DNA from: Leifsonia sp. Root1293
Lineage (GTDB): Bacteria > Actinomycetota > Actinomycetes > Actinomycetales > Microbacteriaceae
Assembly (NCBI RefSeq): GCF_001425325.1
Contig: NZ_LMEH01000002.1
Coordinates: forward strand, 587,109-651,108
Length of the DNA stretch: 64,000 nt
Direction of reading: 5' to 3'
This document shows, piece after piece, positions 8,639 through 16,837 of the stretch. How positions within the stretch are numbered: position 1 is the first letter of the stretch; every line of letters begins with the position of its first letter. The notes under the pieces were generated by a model. It saw only the letters and a program-made list of their open reading frames with translations, did not search any database and was not told where the DNA came from. The position numbers were made by a program, and so were the translations under genes.

Positions 8639-9571
8639 TCAGGCGCCGGGAACCCGCAGCAGTGCGCCCTCCGCGCGGCAGGTCGCCGCGGCGATGAGCA
8701 TGGCGTCGGCGAGCAGGGCGCCCCACTCCTCGTCGGACTCGGGCAGGCCGGACTGGGCGATGTCGCGCACCGTCGCGGACAATGTGGCGTCCCCCGCTCC
8801 CATGGTGTCGATGACGGGTCCGGGCAGGTGCGCGATGCCCGCTCTCACCGAGCGGCCGTCGGGCAGGCGAACCGCAGCGCCCTGCGATCCCGCCGTGGCC
8901 AGGACGGATTCGGCTCCGGCGTCGAGCAGGCGGCTGGCGAACTCGTCGACGGAGTCGCCCAGCAGCAGTGCGGCGTCCTCATCGCCCACCTTCGACAGCA
9001 GGCTGTCGGCGGCGACGCGCACGAAGTTCGCCAGGAACGCATCGCGGTCGCTGAGCATGCCCGAGCGCGGGTTCGGGTCGACGATGAGGCGGCGCTCGCC
9101 GGTGGAGACGGCCTCGAGGAGAGCATCCGTCTGAGCCGTGTCGTCGAAGGGGAAGCAGCTGACGACCACCAGCGGCGCGGCCTCGATCGCCCTGCGCGCC
9201 TCGCCGTCGAGAGGGAAACGGCGGAACCTGGCGGCGTCGTTGAACGCATAGCGCGGTTCGCCGTCGGTGCGATCCGAGACCGCGCGAGCGGAGCCGAGGG
9301 GGGCGTCGCTGGTGATGAGGTCGACGCCGTACGCGGCGAGGTGATCACGGATGACGGTGCCCGAGTCGTCGTCGCCGACCATCGCCAGCAGCGTCGTCGG
9401 GACACCGAGCACGGAGAGGCCTACGGCGACATTGAGAGCCGCCCCGCCCACGAAGTCGCGCGAACCCGAGGCGTCGCGCATCTCGTCGATGAGGGCGTCG
9501 CCGATGACGACGACACGGGGTTCGGCCTCTCCGACCGATTCGGGCACGGATGTCGCATCAGTCGATGGCAT
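8639..9571 (-). CDS. PfkB-family carbohydrate kinase
   Basis: The 310-residue protein is a ribokinase/fructokinase-family sugar kinase. It has the N-terminal substrate-binding motif GGAALNVAVGLSVLG (about residues 42-56) and the C-terminal PfkB signature DTMGAGDA, with D261 as predicted catalytic base. Its start overlaps the end of the upstream lacI-type gene by 14 bases, so the two are co-expressed. They face the Frc/Rbs-type ABC transporter. I infer that it phosphorylates the imported sugar. Fructose is suggested by the FrcBCA-like organisation of the transporter, but ribose or another sugar cannot be excluded. Confidence 0.88.
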   Translation of the reverse strand: MPSTDATSVPESVGEAEPRVVVIGDALIDEMRDASGSRDFVGGAALNVAVGLSVLGVPTTLLAMVGDDDSGTVIRDHLAAYGVDLITSDAPLGSARAVSDRTDGEPRYAFNDAARFRRFPLDGEARRAIEAAPLVVVSCFPFDDTAQTDALLEAVSTGERRLIVDPNPRSGMLSDRDAFLANFVRVAADSLLSKVGDEDAALLLGDSVDEFASRLLDAGAESVLATAGSQGAAVRLPDGRSVRAGIAHLPGPVIDTMGAGDATLSATVRDIAQSGLPESDEEWGALLADAMLIAAATCRAEGALLRVPGA

Positions 9572-10613
9572 TTATCTCTCCACTTCCACGCACGATGAGT
9601 CGGGTGGGCACGATGTGCCTGGTGCCGGGGGCGTCGTCGCCGTCGAGCCGTGCGAAGACCCGTTCGGCCGCGAGCTGACCGATGCGTTGGGGATTCTGCG
9701 CCACCACGGTGACGCCGGGTTCGAGAAGGTCGGCGAGCGGCACGTCGTCGAAGCCGACGAGGGCGACGGTGTGGTGCAGGTCGCGCGCGCGGAGAGCCCT
9801 GATGGCACCGATGGTGACGAGGTTCTGGGCGCTGAAGACGGCGGTGGGCGGATCGTCGGACGACAGCAGCCCGAGCAGGGCGTCGAAGGTGGTGGCTTCG
9901 TCGTGGAGGTTCTCGATCACGGGCACGCCGGAGGTCGGAACACCGGCACGGCCCAGTTCCTCGAGGAATCCGCGGCGACGTTCCCGCGCGGTCTGGATGT
10001 CGCCGCGGTCGCCGAGGTAGGCGATCCGCCGGTGACCGTGGCTGAGCATGTGCCTCACGGCGAGGGCGGCGCCGGCGGCGTTGTCGCTCACGACGGTGTC
10101 TGCGGTGACGCCCGACGGTTCGCGGTCGACGAAGACGACGGGTGTTCCCCGTCGGATCTCGGCGGAGAGGTAGCCCTGACTGGGGGAGATTGTGGTGAGG
10201 ATGAGCCCGTCGACCCGACGCCGGAGGAATGCCGACACGCTCTGCTCCTCGCGGGTCGGATCGTCGTCGAGGCTGGACGCGAAGACCGCGACGCCGCGCT
10301 CGATGGCTGCCTCCTCGACGGCGCGGTGCACGGCGCCCGAGAAGGGGTTGCTCACGCTTCCCACGAGGAGTCCGAGAGTGCGGCTTCTGCCGTCGGCGCG
10401 GCGGAGGTTGCCGGCATGCAGGTCGGGTTGGTAGTCGAGGGCGCGGGCAGCATCCGTGACCCGCGCGATCGTCGCGGCCGAGACGTTGGGCTCCCCGTTG
10501 ATCACCCGAGACACGGTCTTGATGCCGACACCGGCCAGCGCAGCGACCTGCTTCATGGTCGGGCGTGCCGTCGTGGCGCCGGTCTCGGCGCTAGCGCTTG
10601 ACAACGATGTCAC
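9558..10613 (-). CDS. LacI-family regulator of the sugar ABC locus
   Basis: The 351-residue repressor has the LacI N-terminal HTH (MKQVAALAGVGIKTVSRVIN, about residues 20-39) followed by the hinge and a periplasmic-binding-protein-like sensor domain. The GTG at 10613 has GGAG eight bases upstream and avoids an unsupported extension of about 60 residues running through the promoter region. An operator-like palindrome (10598-10613) covers the start codon, and a near-identical reversed copy (10675-10690) lies at the transporter promoter. It therefore probably represses both itself and the transporter, and is released by a sugar or sugar phosphate. Confidence 0.88.
   Translation of the reverse strand: MTSLSSASAETGATTARPTMKQVAALAGVGIKTVSRVINGEPNVSAATIARVTDAARALDYQPDLHAGNLRRADGRSRTLGLLVGSVSNPFSGAVHRAVEEAAIERGVAVFASSLDDDPTREEQSVSAFLRRRVDGLILTTISPSQGYLSAEIRRGTPVVFVDREPSGVTADTVVSDNAAGAALAVRHMLSHGHRRIAYLGDRGDIQTARERRRGFLEELGRAGVPTSGVPVIENLHDEATTFDALLGLLSSDDPPTAVFSAQNLVTIGAIRALRARDLHHTVALVGFDDVPLADLLEPGVTVVAQNPQRIGQLAAERVFARLDGDDAPGTRHIVPTRLIVRGSGEINAID
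10598..10613. promoter_or_regulatory. LacI-type operator 1, over the repressor start codon
   Basis: TTGACA-ACGA-TGTCAC is a near-perfect dyad with a central CG, the usual form of LacI-family operators. It matches operator 2 (read on the other strand) in 15 of 16 positions and covers the GTG start of the repressor gene, which points to autoregulation by blocking elongation or initiation. Confidence 0.65.
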
Positions 10614-10640
10614 GATTCTGACTCCAATGTGGGGAACGAG

Positions 10641-10669
10641 TTGACTATAACGCAAATTCGGGCTACAAC
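10641..10669 (+). promoter_or_regulatory. Promoter of the sugar ABC operon
   Basis: TTGACT (10641-10646) and TACAAC (10664-10669) are 17 bases apart and fit a housekeeping sigma -35/-10 pair. Operator 2 starts six bases after the -10 box, over the expected transcription start. Confidence 0.5.
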
Positions 10670-10674
10670 AGTCA

Positions 10675-10690
10675 TTGACATCGTTGTCAA
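10675..10690. promoter_or_regulatory. LacI-type operator 2, at the ABC operon start site
   Basis: TTGACA-TCGT-TGTCAA is a perfect 6+6 inverted repeat around a 4-base spacer. It is the reverse complement of operator 1 apart from one end base. Its position just downstream of the -10 box is that of a classical repressor site. The two operator centres are 77 bases apart. Confidence 0.7.
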
Positions 10691-10723
10691 CGGACAGCGT
10701 TCCCCACTCAAGGAGATTCACCG

Positions 10724-11821
10724 ATGAATCGCACAGCTCCCCGTCCGCTCGCTCGACGCCTCGTCGCAGCGGGCTCGATCGCAGCCCTGGCTGCCCTCTC
10801 ATTCACCGCCTGCTCCTCCGGTTCCGGGGGAGGGTCATCGGCCGCCTCGGGCGATGAGATCGGCGTCTCGCTCATCGTGAAGACGACGTCCAATCCCTTC
10901 TTCGTCGCCATGGAGGACGGCGCCAAGGCGGCAGCCGACAAGCTCGGCGTGAACCTCACTCTCGCCGCAGGCAAGGAGGACGGCGACGAGGACACCCAGA
11001 TCCAGGCCATCGAGAACGCGATCTCCAAGGGCGACGCCGGAATCCTCATCACCCCCAACGGGCCGGGCGTCGAGGACGCCCTGGTGAAGGCGCGCGATGC
11101 CGGGCTCTACGTGATCGCCCTCGACACCCCGCCGTCCGACCCCGAGTCCGTCGACATCACCTTCGCGACCGACAACTACCTCGCCGGTCAGGACATCGGC
11201 AAGTGGACCGCGGCCAAGCTCGGCGGCGAGAAGGCGACCATCGCCCTCATCGACCTGTTCGACGACAAGGTGGTCTCGGTCGACTACAACCGCGACCAGG
11301 GCTTCCTCGACGGCATGGGCATCGACACCGCCGACAAGGAGAAGAACGGCGACGAGGCCAAGTCCGGCACGTACAGCGGCGGCGACTACGAGATCGTCGG
11401 CAACGAGGCATCGCAGGGTGCTGAGGACGGCGGGCGCACCGCCGCCGAGACGCTGCTCAGCAAGAACCCCGACATCAACGTGGTCTACACGATCAACGAG
11501 CCCGCGGCATCCGGAGCCTATGAGGCCTTCAAGGCAGCGGGCACCGAGAAGGGCTTGATCATGGTCTCGGTCGACGGCGGATGCGCCGGCGTGCAGCAGG
11601 TCGCCGACGGCACCCTCGGCGCCACCAGCCAGCAGTACCCCGTGAAGATGGCGGATCTCGGTGTTCAGGCCATCTACGACCTCGTCAAGACGGACAAGAA
11701 GCCCGAGGTCACCGAGGGCCTCGACTTCTACAACACCGGAGTCGCCCTCGTCACCGATGACGCGCAGGACGGCGTCGAGTCGATCGACACCGCCGCAGCG
11801 GCGGACATCTGCTGGGGCTGA
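10724..11821 (+). CDS. Sugar ABC transporter substrate-binding lipoprotein
   Basis: The 365-residue protein is a type I periplasmic-binding protein of the RbsB/FrcB kind. The N-terminus is a lipoprotein signal with lipobox FTAC, giving lipidated Cys30, so it is anchored outside the membrane. The mature part opens with IGVSLIVKTTSNPFF, the typical first strand of the sugar-binding cluster, and contains NEPAASGAYEAF and VDGGCAGVQQV segments in the expected order. AAGGAG precedes the ATG. It is followed by the permease and ATPase and is probably controlled by the LacI repressor. A fructose- or ribose-like sugar is likely. Confidence 0.88.
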   Translation: MNRTAPRPLARRLVAAGSIAALAALSFTACSSGSGGGSSAASGDEIGVSLIVKTTSNPFFVAMEDGAKAAADKLGVNLTLAAGKEDGDEDTQIQAIENAISKGDAGILITPNGPGVEDALVKARDAGLYVIALDTPPSDPESVDITFATDNYLAGQDIGKWTAAKLGGEKATIALIDLFDDKVVSVDYNRDQGFLDGMGIDTADKEKNGDEAKSGTYSGGDYEIVGNEASQGAEDGGRTAAETLLSKNPDINVVYTINEPAASGAYEAFKAAGTEKGLIMVSVDGGCAGVQQVADGTLGATSQQYPVKMADLGVQAIYDLVKTDKKPEVTEGLDFYNTGVALVTDDAQDGVESIDTAAAADICWG

Positions 11822-11930
11822 TCCAGCACTGCGGTCCCGTCCCCTTCTGGACCGCCGCCGGACGGCCGCTGAGCGCCTCACGCCCAGCGGCCGGTCCGGC
11901 ACCTCGCACCACCGATCAATGGAGTTCACC

Positions 11931-12977
11931 GTGAGTCACCCCAAGACCGAGCCGGCGCCCTCGACGGGAGCCCTCGACCTGGCCGAGGAGTTCCTCGACA
12001 GGACGACGCCGCTCACCCGCATCCGCGGGGCCCTGCACCGCTACCCGGCCCTGAGCCCGGCGATCGTGCTGGTGCTCTCCGTGATCGTGTTCGGCTTCCT
12101 CAACGACCGCTTCCTCAATCCGGCCAACCTGTCGCTCATCACGCAGCAGGTGGCCGTGGTCGGAACCCTCGCCATCGCGCAGACCCTCATCATCCTCACG
12201 GCCGGCATCGACCTCTCGATCGGCGCCGTCATGGTGCTGTCCTCCATGGTCATCGCGCAGTCGACGGTGCAGGCCGGCGTTCCGGCCGTCGTGGGGCTGC
12301 TGCTCGGCCTGATCGTCGGCCTCGCCGCCGGCGCCTTCAACGGCTGGCTCGTGACGAGGTTCAAGCTGCCGCCGTTCATCGTGACGCTGGGAACGCTCAA
12401 CGTGTTCGTCGCCCTCACCCTGCTGTACTCGAGCGGTGCGACCGTGCGCGGCAACGACATGCCCGCCCTGCTCACCTGGACCGGTGAGACGTTCAACATC
12501 GGCGGCGTCAACTTCACCGTGGGCGTGGTCATGATGCTGGTGCTCTACATCGCCATCGCCTTCATCCTCGGCAAGACGGCCTGGGGCCGCCACGTGTACG
12601 CCGTCGGTGACGACAAGGAGTCGGCCCGACTGGCCGGCATCAGCGTCAACAGGGTGCTCATGAGCGTGTATCTCGCGGCCGGAGCGATCCTGGCGATCGG
12701 TGCCTGGATCCAGATCGGGCGCACCAATGCCGCATCCCCCAACGCGGGCGTCGATCTCAACCTCGACTCCATCACAGCCGTCGTGATCGGCGGAACCAGC
12801 CTCTTCGGTGGGCGCGGCACGGTCTGGGGCACCCTCCTCGGTGCGCTGATCGTCGGCGTCTTCCGCAACGGGCTCTCGCTCGCCGGACTCGACGTGCTCT
12901 GGCAGACCTTCGCGGTCGGCGTGCTCATCATCGTGGCCGTCGCCGTCGACCAGTGGATCCGAAAGGTACGCAAATGA
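11931..12977 (+). CDS. Sugar ABC transporter permease (RbsC/FrcC type)
   Basis: The 348-residue integral membrane protein is the permease of a CUT2 sugar importer. It has about nine hydrophobic segments, the ILTAGIDLSIGA motif near residue 85 and the GGTSLFGGRGTVWGTLLGA motif near residue 285, both hallmarks of RbsC/FrcC permeases. GTG at 11931 is preferred to ATG at 11919 because GGAG (11921-11924) sits six bases before the GTG and would lie inside the longer form. Its stop overlaps the ATPase start as ATGA. Confidence 0.88.
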   Translation: MSHPKTEPAPSTGALDLAEEFLDRTTPLTRIRGALHRYPALSPAIVLVLSVIVFGFLNDRFLNPANLSLITQQVAVVGTLAIAQTLIILTAGIDLSIGAVMVLSSMVIAQSTVQAGVPAVVGLLLGLIVGLAAGAFNGWLVTRFKLPPFIVTLGTLNVFVALTLLYSSGATVRGNDMPALLTWTGETFNIGGVNFTVGVVMMLVLYIAIAFILGKTAWGRHVYAVGDDKESARLAGISVNRVLMSVYLAAGAILAIGAWIQIGRTNAASPNAGVDLNLDSITAVVIGGTSLFGGRGTVWGTLLGALIVGVFRNGLSLAGLDVLWQTFAVGVLIIVAVAVDQWIRKVRK

Positions 12978-13777
12978 CCATCGCAGAAGACACCGCGGCA
13001 GCTCCGGCGCCGGCGGAGACGCGCAAGCCCATCCTCGAGGCCAAGCGCCTCGTGAAGACCTTCGGCAGGGTCGTCGGCCTCGACGGAGTGAGCCTGCAGC
13101 TCTACCCCGGAGAGGTGCTCGCCATCATCGGCGACAACGGAGCCGGCAAGTCGACCCTGGTCAAGTGCCTGACCGGTGCCGAGATCCCCGACGAGGGCGA
13201 GTTGTTCCTCGACGGCAACCCGGTCTCGTTCAAGCGCCCGCAGGACGCCAGGGCCGCCGGTATCGAGACCGTGTACCAGAACCTCGCCGTGTCGCCGGCC
13301 CTCGACGTCGCCTCCAACCTGTTCCTCGGGCGCGAGGTGCGCAAGAAGGGCATCCTCGGCTCGCTGTTCCGGGTGGTCGACGCCAAGGGCATGCGCAAGA
13401 TGGCCCGCGACGAGTTGACCGAACTCGGCATCAGCACCCTGCAGGACGTGACCGTTCCGGTCGAGAACCTCTCCGGTGGGCAGCGCCAGGCCGTCGCCGT
13501 GGCCCGAGCCGCGGCCTTCGGATCCAAGGTCGTCGTACTCGACGAACCCACGGCGGCACTCGGCGTGCGCGAGTCCGGCCAGGTGCTCCAGCTGGTCAAG
13601 AACCTGCGCGACAAGGGCATCCCGGTCATCCTCATCAGCCACAACATGCCGCAGGTCTTCGACGTGGCCGACCGCATCCACATCCAGCGACTGGGCAAGC
13701 GTGCGGCGACCATCACGCCGCAGTCGCATTCGATGACGGATGCCGTTGCCATCATGACCGGCGCACGCACGGCGTGA
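12974..13777 (+). CDS. Sugar ABC transporter ATPase, single-domain (FrcA-like)
   Basis: The 267-residue ATPase has one nucleotide-binding domain: Walker A GDNGAGKST, Q-loop YQNLAV, signature LSGGQRQ, Walker B VVVLDEP and the switch His in ISHN. Most CUT2 sugar importers use a double-length RbsA/XylG ATPase of about 500 residues, so this half-size form is FrcA-like and should act as a homodimer. The start overlaps the permease stop (ATGA) and its own stop overlaps the next gene (GTGA), showing tight translational coupling. Confidence 0.88.
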   Translation: MTIAEDTAAAPAPAETRKPILEAKRLVKTFGRVVGLDGVSLQLYPGEVLAIIGDNGAGKSTLVKCLTGAEIPDEGELFLDGNPVSFKRPQDARAAGIETVYQNLAVSPALDVASNLFLGREVRKKGILGSLFRVVDAKGMRKMARDELTELGISTLQDVTVPVENLSGGQRQAVAVARAAAFGSKVVVLDEPTAALGVRESGQVLQLVKNLRDKGIPVILISHNMPQVFDVADRIHIQRLGKRAATITPQSHSMTDAVAIMTGARTA

Positions 13778-14148
13778 GCGCCTCAGAGTCCGACGGGCGC
13801 GGTGTGGTGGCCGCGCCCGTCGTGGCGGCCGGGCCTGCCCAGGCGGGCAGGGTGGCGCTCCTCGCCACCTTCACCGCCCGGCCCGGGCAGGCTGCATCCG
13901 TCGAGCAGCTCCTCCTCGGTCTCACGGCACGAGTGCGCGCGGAGCCGGGAAACCTGGTGTTCGATCCATCGCGCGGGGCCGGCGATCCCGACCGGTTCAC
14001 CGTCTACGAGGTGTACGAGGATCGTGCGGCGTTCGAGGCGCACATCGCAGCCGACTACGGCGCGGTGTTCAACGCCGCACTGGCGCCGCTCATCGTCGAG
14101 GACGGATCGCAGCTCGAGTTCCTGTCGCCCCTCGTCGGCGCCGACTGA
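13774..14148 (+). CDS. Antibiotic biosynthesis monooxygenase (ABM) domain protein
   Basis: The 124-residue protein holds an ABM-type ferredoxin-like fold (YgiN/quinol monooxygenase family): VALLATFTARPGQAASVEQLL early, then EPGNLVFDPSR, then FTVYEVYEDRAAFEAHIA, the order typical of this family. The GTG start overlaps the ATPase stop as GTGA, so it is the last gene of the sugar operon. Such proteins are frequently coupled to sugar transport genes in actinobacteria, but their reaction there is unknown. The Ala/Val-rich first 25 residues precede the domain. Confidence 0.75.
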   Translation: MSASESDGRGVVAAPVVAAGPAQAGRVALLATFTARPGQAASVEQLLLGLTARVRAEPGNLVFDPSRGAGDPDRFTVYEVYEDRAAFEAHIAADYGAVFNAALAPLIVEDGSQLEFLSPLVGAD

Positions 14149-14179
14149 CAGGGCTGTCGGGCCCTGAGTGACGGTGAGC

Positions 14180-14497
14180 CTAGCCGCCGGCGGCGGACTC
14201 GGCGGCCTCGCCGTTCTCCACGATGTCGCCGTCCTGGAACAGGACGCCCCGCGCGGTCTCCCGCCACAGCGGCTTCTGGCGCATGAGGAACTCGAGTTCC
14301 ATGCTGAAGTGCTTGTACTCCTCGGCGAGCGAGTCGAGCATGATGGCTCGCGCGCTGTCGTCCTGCTCGACGGCTATGCGCTGCTCGTACCAGCCGATCG
14401 CCTCGGCTTCCTCCGACAGGCTCGCGCACATGCGGGCGAAGGTCCTGGTGGCCTGGGGGAGTTCGCCGGGCGGCTCGTGGTACTGATCGGTCGACAT
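14180..14497 (-). CDS. EncFtn-like (encapsulated-ferritin type) protein, no encapsulin nearby
   Basis: The 105-residue protein matches the encapsulated ferritin family by residue pattern. E29, E30, E32, W36, Y37, E60 and H63 correspond, with a constant offset of two, to E31, E32, E34, W38, Y39, E62 and H65 of Rhodospirillum rubrum EncFtn, which form the entry site and the di-iron ferroxidase centre at a dimer interface. The E-x-x-H of the second helix is E60-YK-H63. The start is fixed by AGGAGG upstream. EncFtn normally lies beside an encapsulin shell gene and ends in a targeting peptide; here the tail is short, acidic and Gly/Ala-rich, and no shell gene is in the window. Iron oxidation is inferred from family residues. 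Confidence 0.72.
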   Translation of the reverse strand: MSTDQYHEPPGELPQATRTFARMCASLSEEAEAIGWYEQRIAVEQDDSARAIMLDSLAEEYKHFSMELEFLMRQKPLWRETARGVLFQDGDIVENGEAAESAAGG

Positions 14498-14654
14498 CGT
14501 TCCTCCTGCTTCGCCGGATGGGTCGGTCGTCGGCAACGCTACGCCGGAGGCTGCATCCTGCCCACCGATGGACAGGGGCGAACGGATGCTGTAGCGCACG
14601 TCCCGGGCTCCGATTCAGCCGCGCGCGTCGTCGGGACCGGGCGAGCCGTCGCCG

Positions 14655-16289
14655 CTAGGAGACGGTGACGTCGACCCGATGCCAGCCGGTCGCGCCGTCG
14701 GGGGCCGGCGGCGCCTGCTTCGACGTCTGCATGTAGCCGGAGGCATCCGTGGCTCGCACCTCGATGGTGTGGGAGCCGGCTGGTGCGTCCCACTCGAAGA
14801 CCCACTGTCGCCAGGTGTCGGCCGACGCCGTGTCGGCAAGTCTGGCCTTCTGCCACGGTCCATCGTCGATGCGCACCTCGACGGCGTCGATGCCGGTGTG
14901 CGGCGACCAGGCGACGCCGGCCACGGCGACGGTGCCGGCGGGCACGGTGCCGCCGCGGGGAGTGTCGATGCGCGACTCCGTCTTGATCGGGCCCTTCTCG
15001 GACCAGCCCTTGTCGCTCCAGTAGCCGAAGTCGTCGGCGAAGGTCGTGACCTTCAGCTCCGTGACCCACTTGGTGGCCGAGACGTAGCCGTAGAGGCCGG
15101 GCACGACCATGCGCACGGGGAAGCCGTGCTCGATGGGCAGTGGCTCGCCGTTCATGCCCACGGCGAGCAGGGCCTCGGTACCCGCATCCTGCAGCACGTC
15201 GAGGGGAGTGCCCGCGGTCCAGCCGTCGGCGCTCCGCGAGAGCACCATGTCGGCACCGGCCGTCGGCTTGGCCAGGGCGAGCAGTTCACGGATGGGGTAT
15301 CCCAACCAGAGGGCATTGCCGATGAGGCCGCCACCGACCTCGTTCGAGACGCAACTCAGTGTGGCCAGATGCTCGGTGAGCGGCAGGGCGAGGAGCTGGT
15401 CCCAGGTGATCTCGGTCTCGTTCTCGACCATGCCGACTATGCGCAGCTTCCACGTCGACGGGTCTACCGACGGAACCTGCAGAGCCGTGTCGATGCGGTA
15501 GAACTCCGCGTTCGGTGTGACGTAGGTGCTCAGGTTCGGGAGGTCGAGTTCTGCCCCGGCCGGGATCGCCTCGGCGGGCGTCGCCGGTGCTGGGAGCTTC
15601 AGAGCCGTGCGCACGGTGGAGACCGCGGTCGATCCGGCATTGGCCATTCGGGCACCGAAGCCGACGATCGCTGCACCCACGGCGGCGACCGAGGCGTAGA
15701 CGACGAAGGATCGCCGGTCGAGTGCCGCCGTGCCGGGGACCGCTGCCGAGATCGGTCGGGTGCGATCGCGCCAGCGGTGCAGGCGCCGGGTGAGGGCGCG
15801 CAGCACCACGACGCCGGCGACCATGCCGACCACGGTCGACAGGGCCAGGATGCCGCTGGCCTCCGGCCGCGTCACCACGGCGAGGGCGGCGACACCCGCC
15901 ACGACGATGAGCACCACCATGCCCCACGGGGGTCGGCGGTACTCGAGCACTCCCGCGAGGGCCGCGAGCACGAGGATGAGCAGGGCGAGACTCAGCAGCA
16001 GCACCGCCTTGTCCGCTGTGCCGAACAGGTCGATGACGAGCGTCTTGAACCACCCGGGCACGAGGTCGATCACCCAGGCGCCCACGGCGAAGATCGGGCT
16101 GCTCGCTGCCCCCACGAAGACGGCGACGAGTTCGGCGACCCCCAGGGTGACGCCGGCCGCGATCACGCCGACGAGGGCGGAGAGCCAGAACGTGCCGCCG
16201 TCGGGCGGCGCGGATGCCGTCGCACCCGCCGCGCGGCCGCCGGAACCGGGCTCGCGGGCATCCGTCATGGAATCAGCGGCTGTCGACAC
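14655..16289 (-). CDS. Membrane-anchored molybdopterin-dependent oxidoreductase (sulfite-oxidase fold)
   Basis: The 544-residue protein joins an N-terminal region of about five membrane helices (residues 30-180) plus a further helix (about 195-215) to an external molybdopterin domain of the sulfite oxidase/YedY family, then a C-terminal dimerisation Ig-like domain (about 440-540). The Mo-ligating Cys is C313 in the TLSCVSNEVGG motif. The GTG at 16289 has a -10-like TACGCT ending seven bases upstream, suggesting a leaderless message; an in-frame ATG at 16268 is the alternative. The substrate is unknown. Related actinobacterial enzymes may act as sulfoxide or sulfite oxidoreductases outside the membrane. 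Confidence 0.85.
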   Translation of the reverse strand: MSTAADSMTDAREPGSGGRAAGATASAPPDGGTFWLSALVGVIAAGVTLGVAELVAVFVGAASSPIFAVGAWVIDLVPGWFKTLVIDLFGTADKAVLLLSLALLILVLAALAGVLEYRRPPWGMVVLIVVAGVAALAVVTRPEASGILALSTVVGMVAGVVVLRALTRRLHRWRDRTRPISAAVPGTAALDRRSFVVYASVAAVGAAIVGFGARMANAGSTAVSTVRTALKLPAPATPAEAIPAGAELDLPNLSTYVTPNAEFYRIDTALQVPSVDPSTWKLRIVGMVENETEITWDQLLALPLTEHLATLSCVSNEVGGGLIGNALWLGYPIRELLALAKPTAGADMVLSRSADGWTAGTPLDVLQDAGTEALLAVGMNGEPLPIEHGFPVRMVVPGLYGYVSATKWVTELKVTTFADDFGYWSDKGWSEKGPIKTESRIDTPRGGTVPAGTVAVAGVAWSPHTGIDAVEVRIDDGPWQKARLADTASADTWRQWVFEWDAPAGSHTIEVRATDASGYMQTSKQAPPAPDGATGWHRVDVTVS

Positions 16290-16385
16290 GCGTCAAGCGT
16301 AAGTCCGTCGTTCTGGCACGGTTGTGTTTCGGGGAGGATGAGCAGCGATTCGTCAGGTGCGGCCGCCGCGACGCCGGTGCCGGCG

Positions 16386-16727
16386 TCAGTGGGGACCGAG
16401 CACCGCCACGCCCGGCTCTCCGGCCGACTCGCCCTTGAGTTCGACGAAGATCGTGTGCGTCTGGGTCTCTCCGATGTTCGTGCCCGAGTGCCGCTGGGCC
16501 GGGAGCCAGGTCGCGACGCCGGCGGGCAGCGCCACCTCACGCTCGGCATCCCCTGACTGCAGCAGGCGACGGAAGGCGGTGAGAGTGATCATGACGCTAT
16601 TCGGATGCTCGTGCGGCTTCGAGGCATCACCGGGATCGTCGCGGTACTCGAGAACGCGCACGAAGTCGTTCTCGAACAGGACGCTGTAGTGGTCGGGATT
16701 CGTCACGACCGGGTCATCGTTGACCAT
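16386..16727 (-). CDS. Cupin-like protein
   Basis: The 113-residue protein looks like a single small cupin barrel. It contains the metal-binding style motif KPHEHPNSVMITLT and, later, RHSGTNIGETQTHTIFVELKG, which fit cupin motifs 1 and 2. It opens with YSVLFENDFVRVLEYRDDPG, a pattern found in cytoplasmic cupin proteins of unknown function. It is a stand-alone gene downstream of no obvious partner. The enzyme activity, if any, cannot be told. Confidence 0.72.
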   Translation of the reverse strand: MVNDDPVVTNPDHYSVLFENDFVRVLEYRDDPGDASKPHEHPNSVMITLTAFRRLLQSGDAEREVALPAGVATWLPAQRHSGTNIGETQTHTIFVELKGESAGEPGVAVLGPH

Positions 16728-16837
16728 GCCGCGAGCCTACGCCCGGCGGCTCGTCGGCGACAGTGCCCGCTGGGTCTCGTCGGCATGCCTCCTGCCTAGA
16801 CTGGATGCTGACGAACGAACACTCTCGGGGGAGGCCC

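Noticed and set aside
10675-10680. TTGACA as a -35 box for the repressor or transporter
   Set aside because: It belongs to a perfect palindrome, and no good -10 box sits at the right distance downstream on the plus strand. TTGACT/TACAAC fits better for the transporter.
13774-14148. Monooxygenase gene as a sign of an antibiotic biosynthesis cluster
   Set aside because: It is a lone ABM-domain gene coupled to a sugar transporter. No biosynthetic core gene is in the window.
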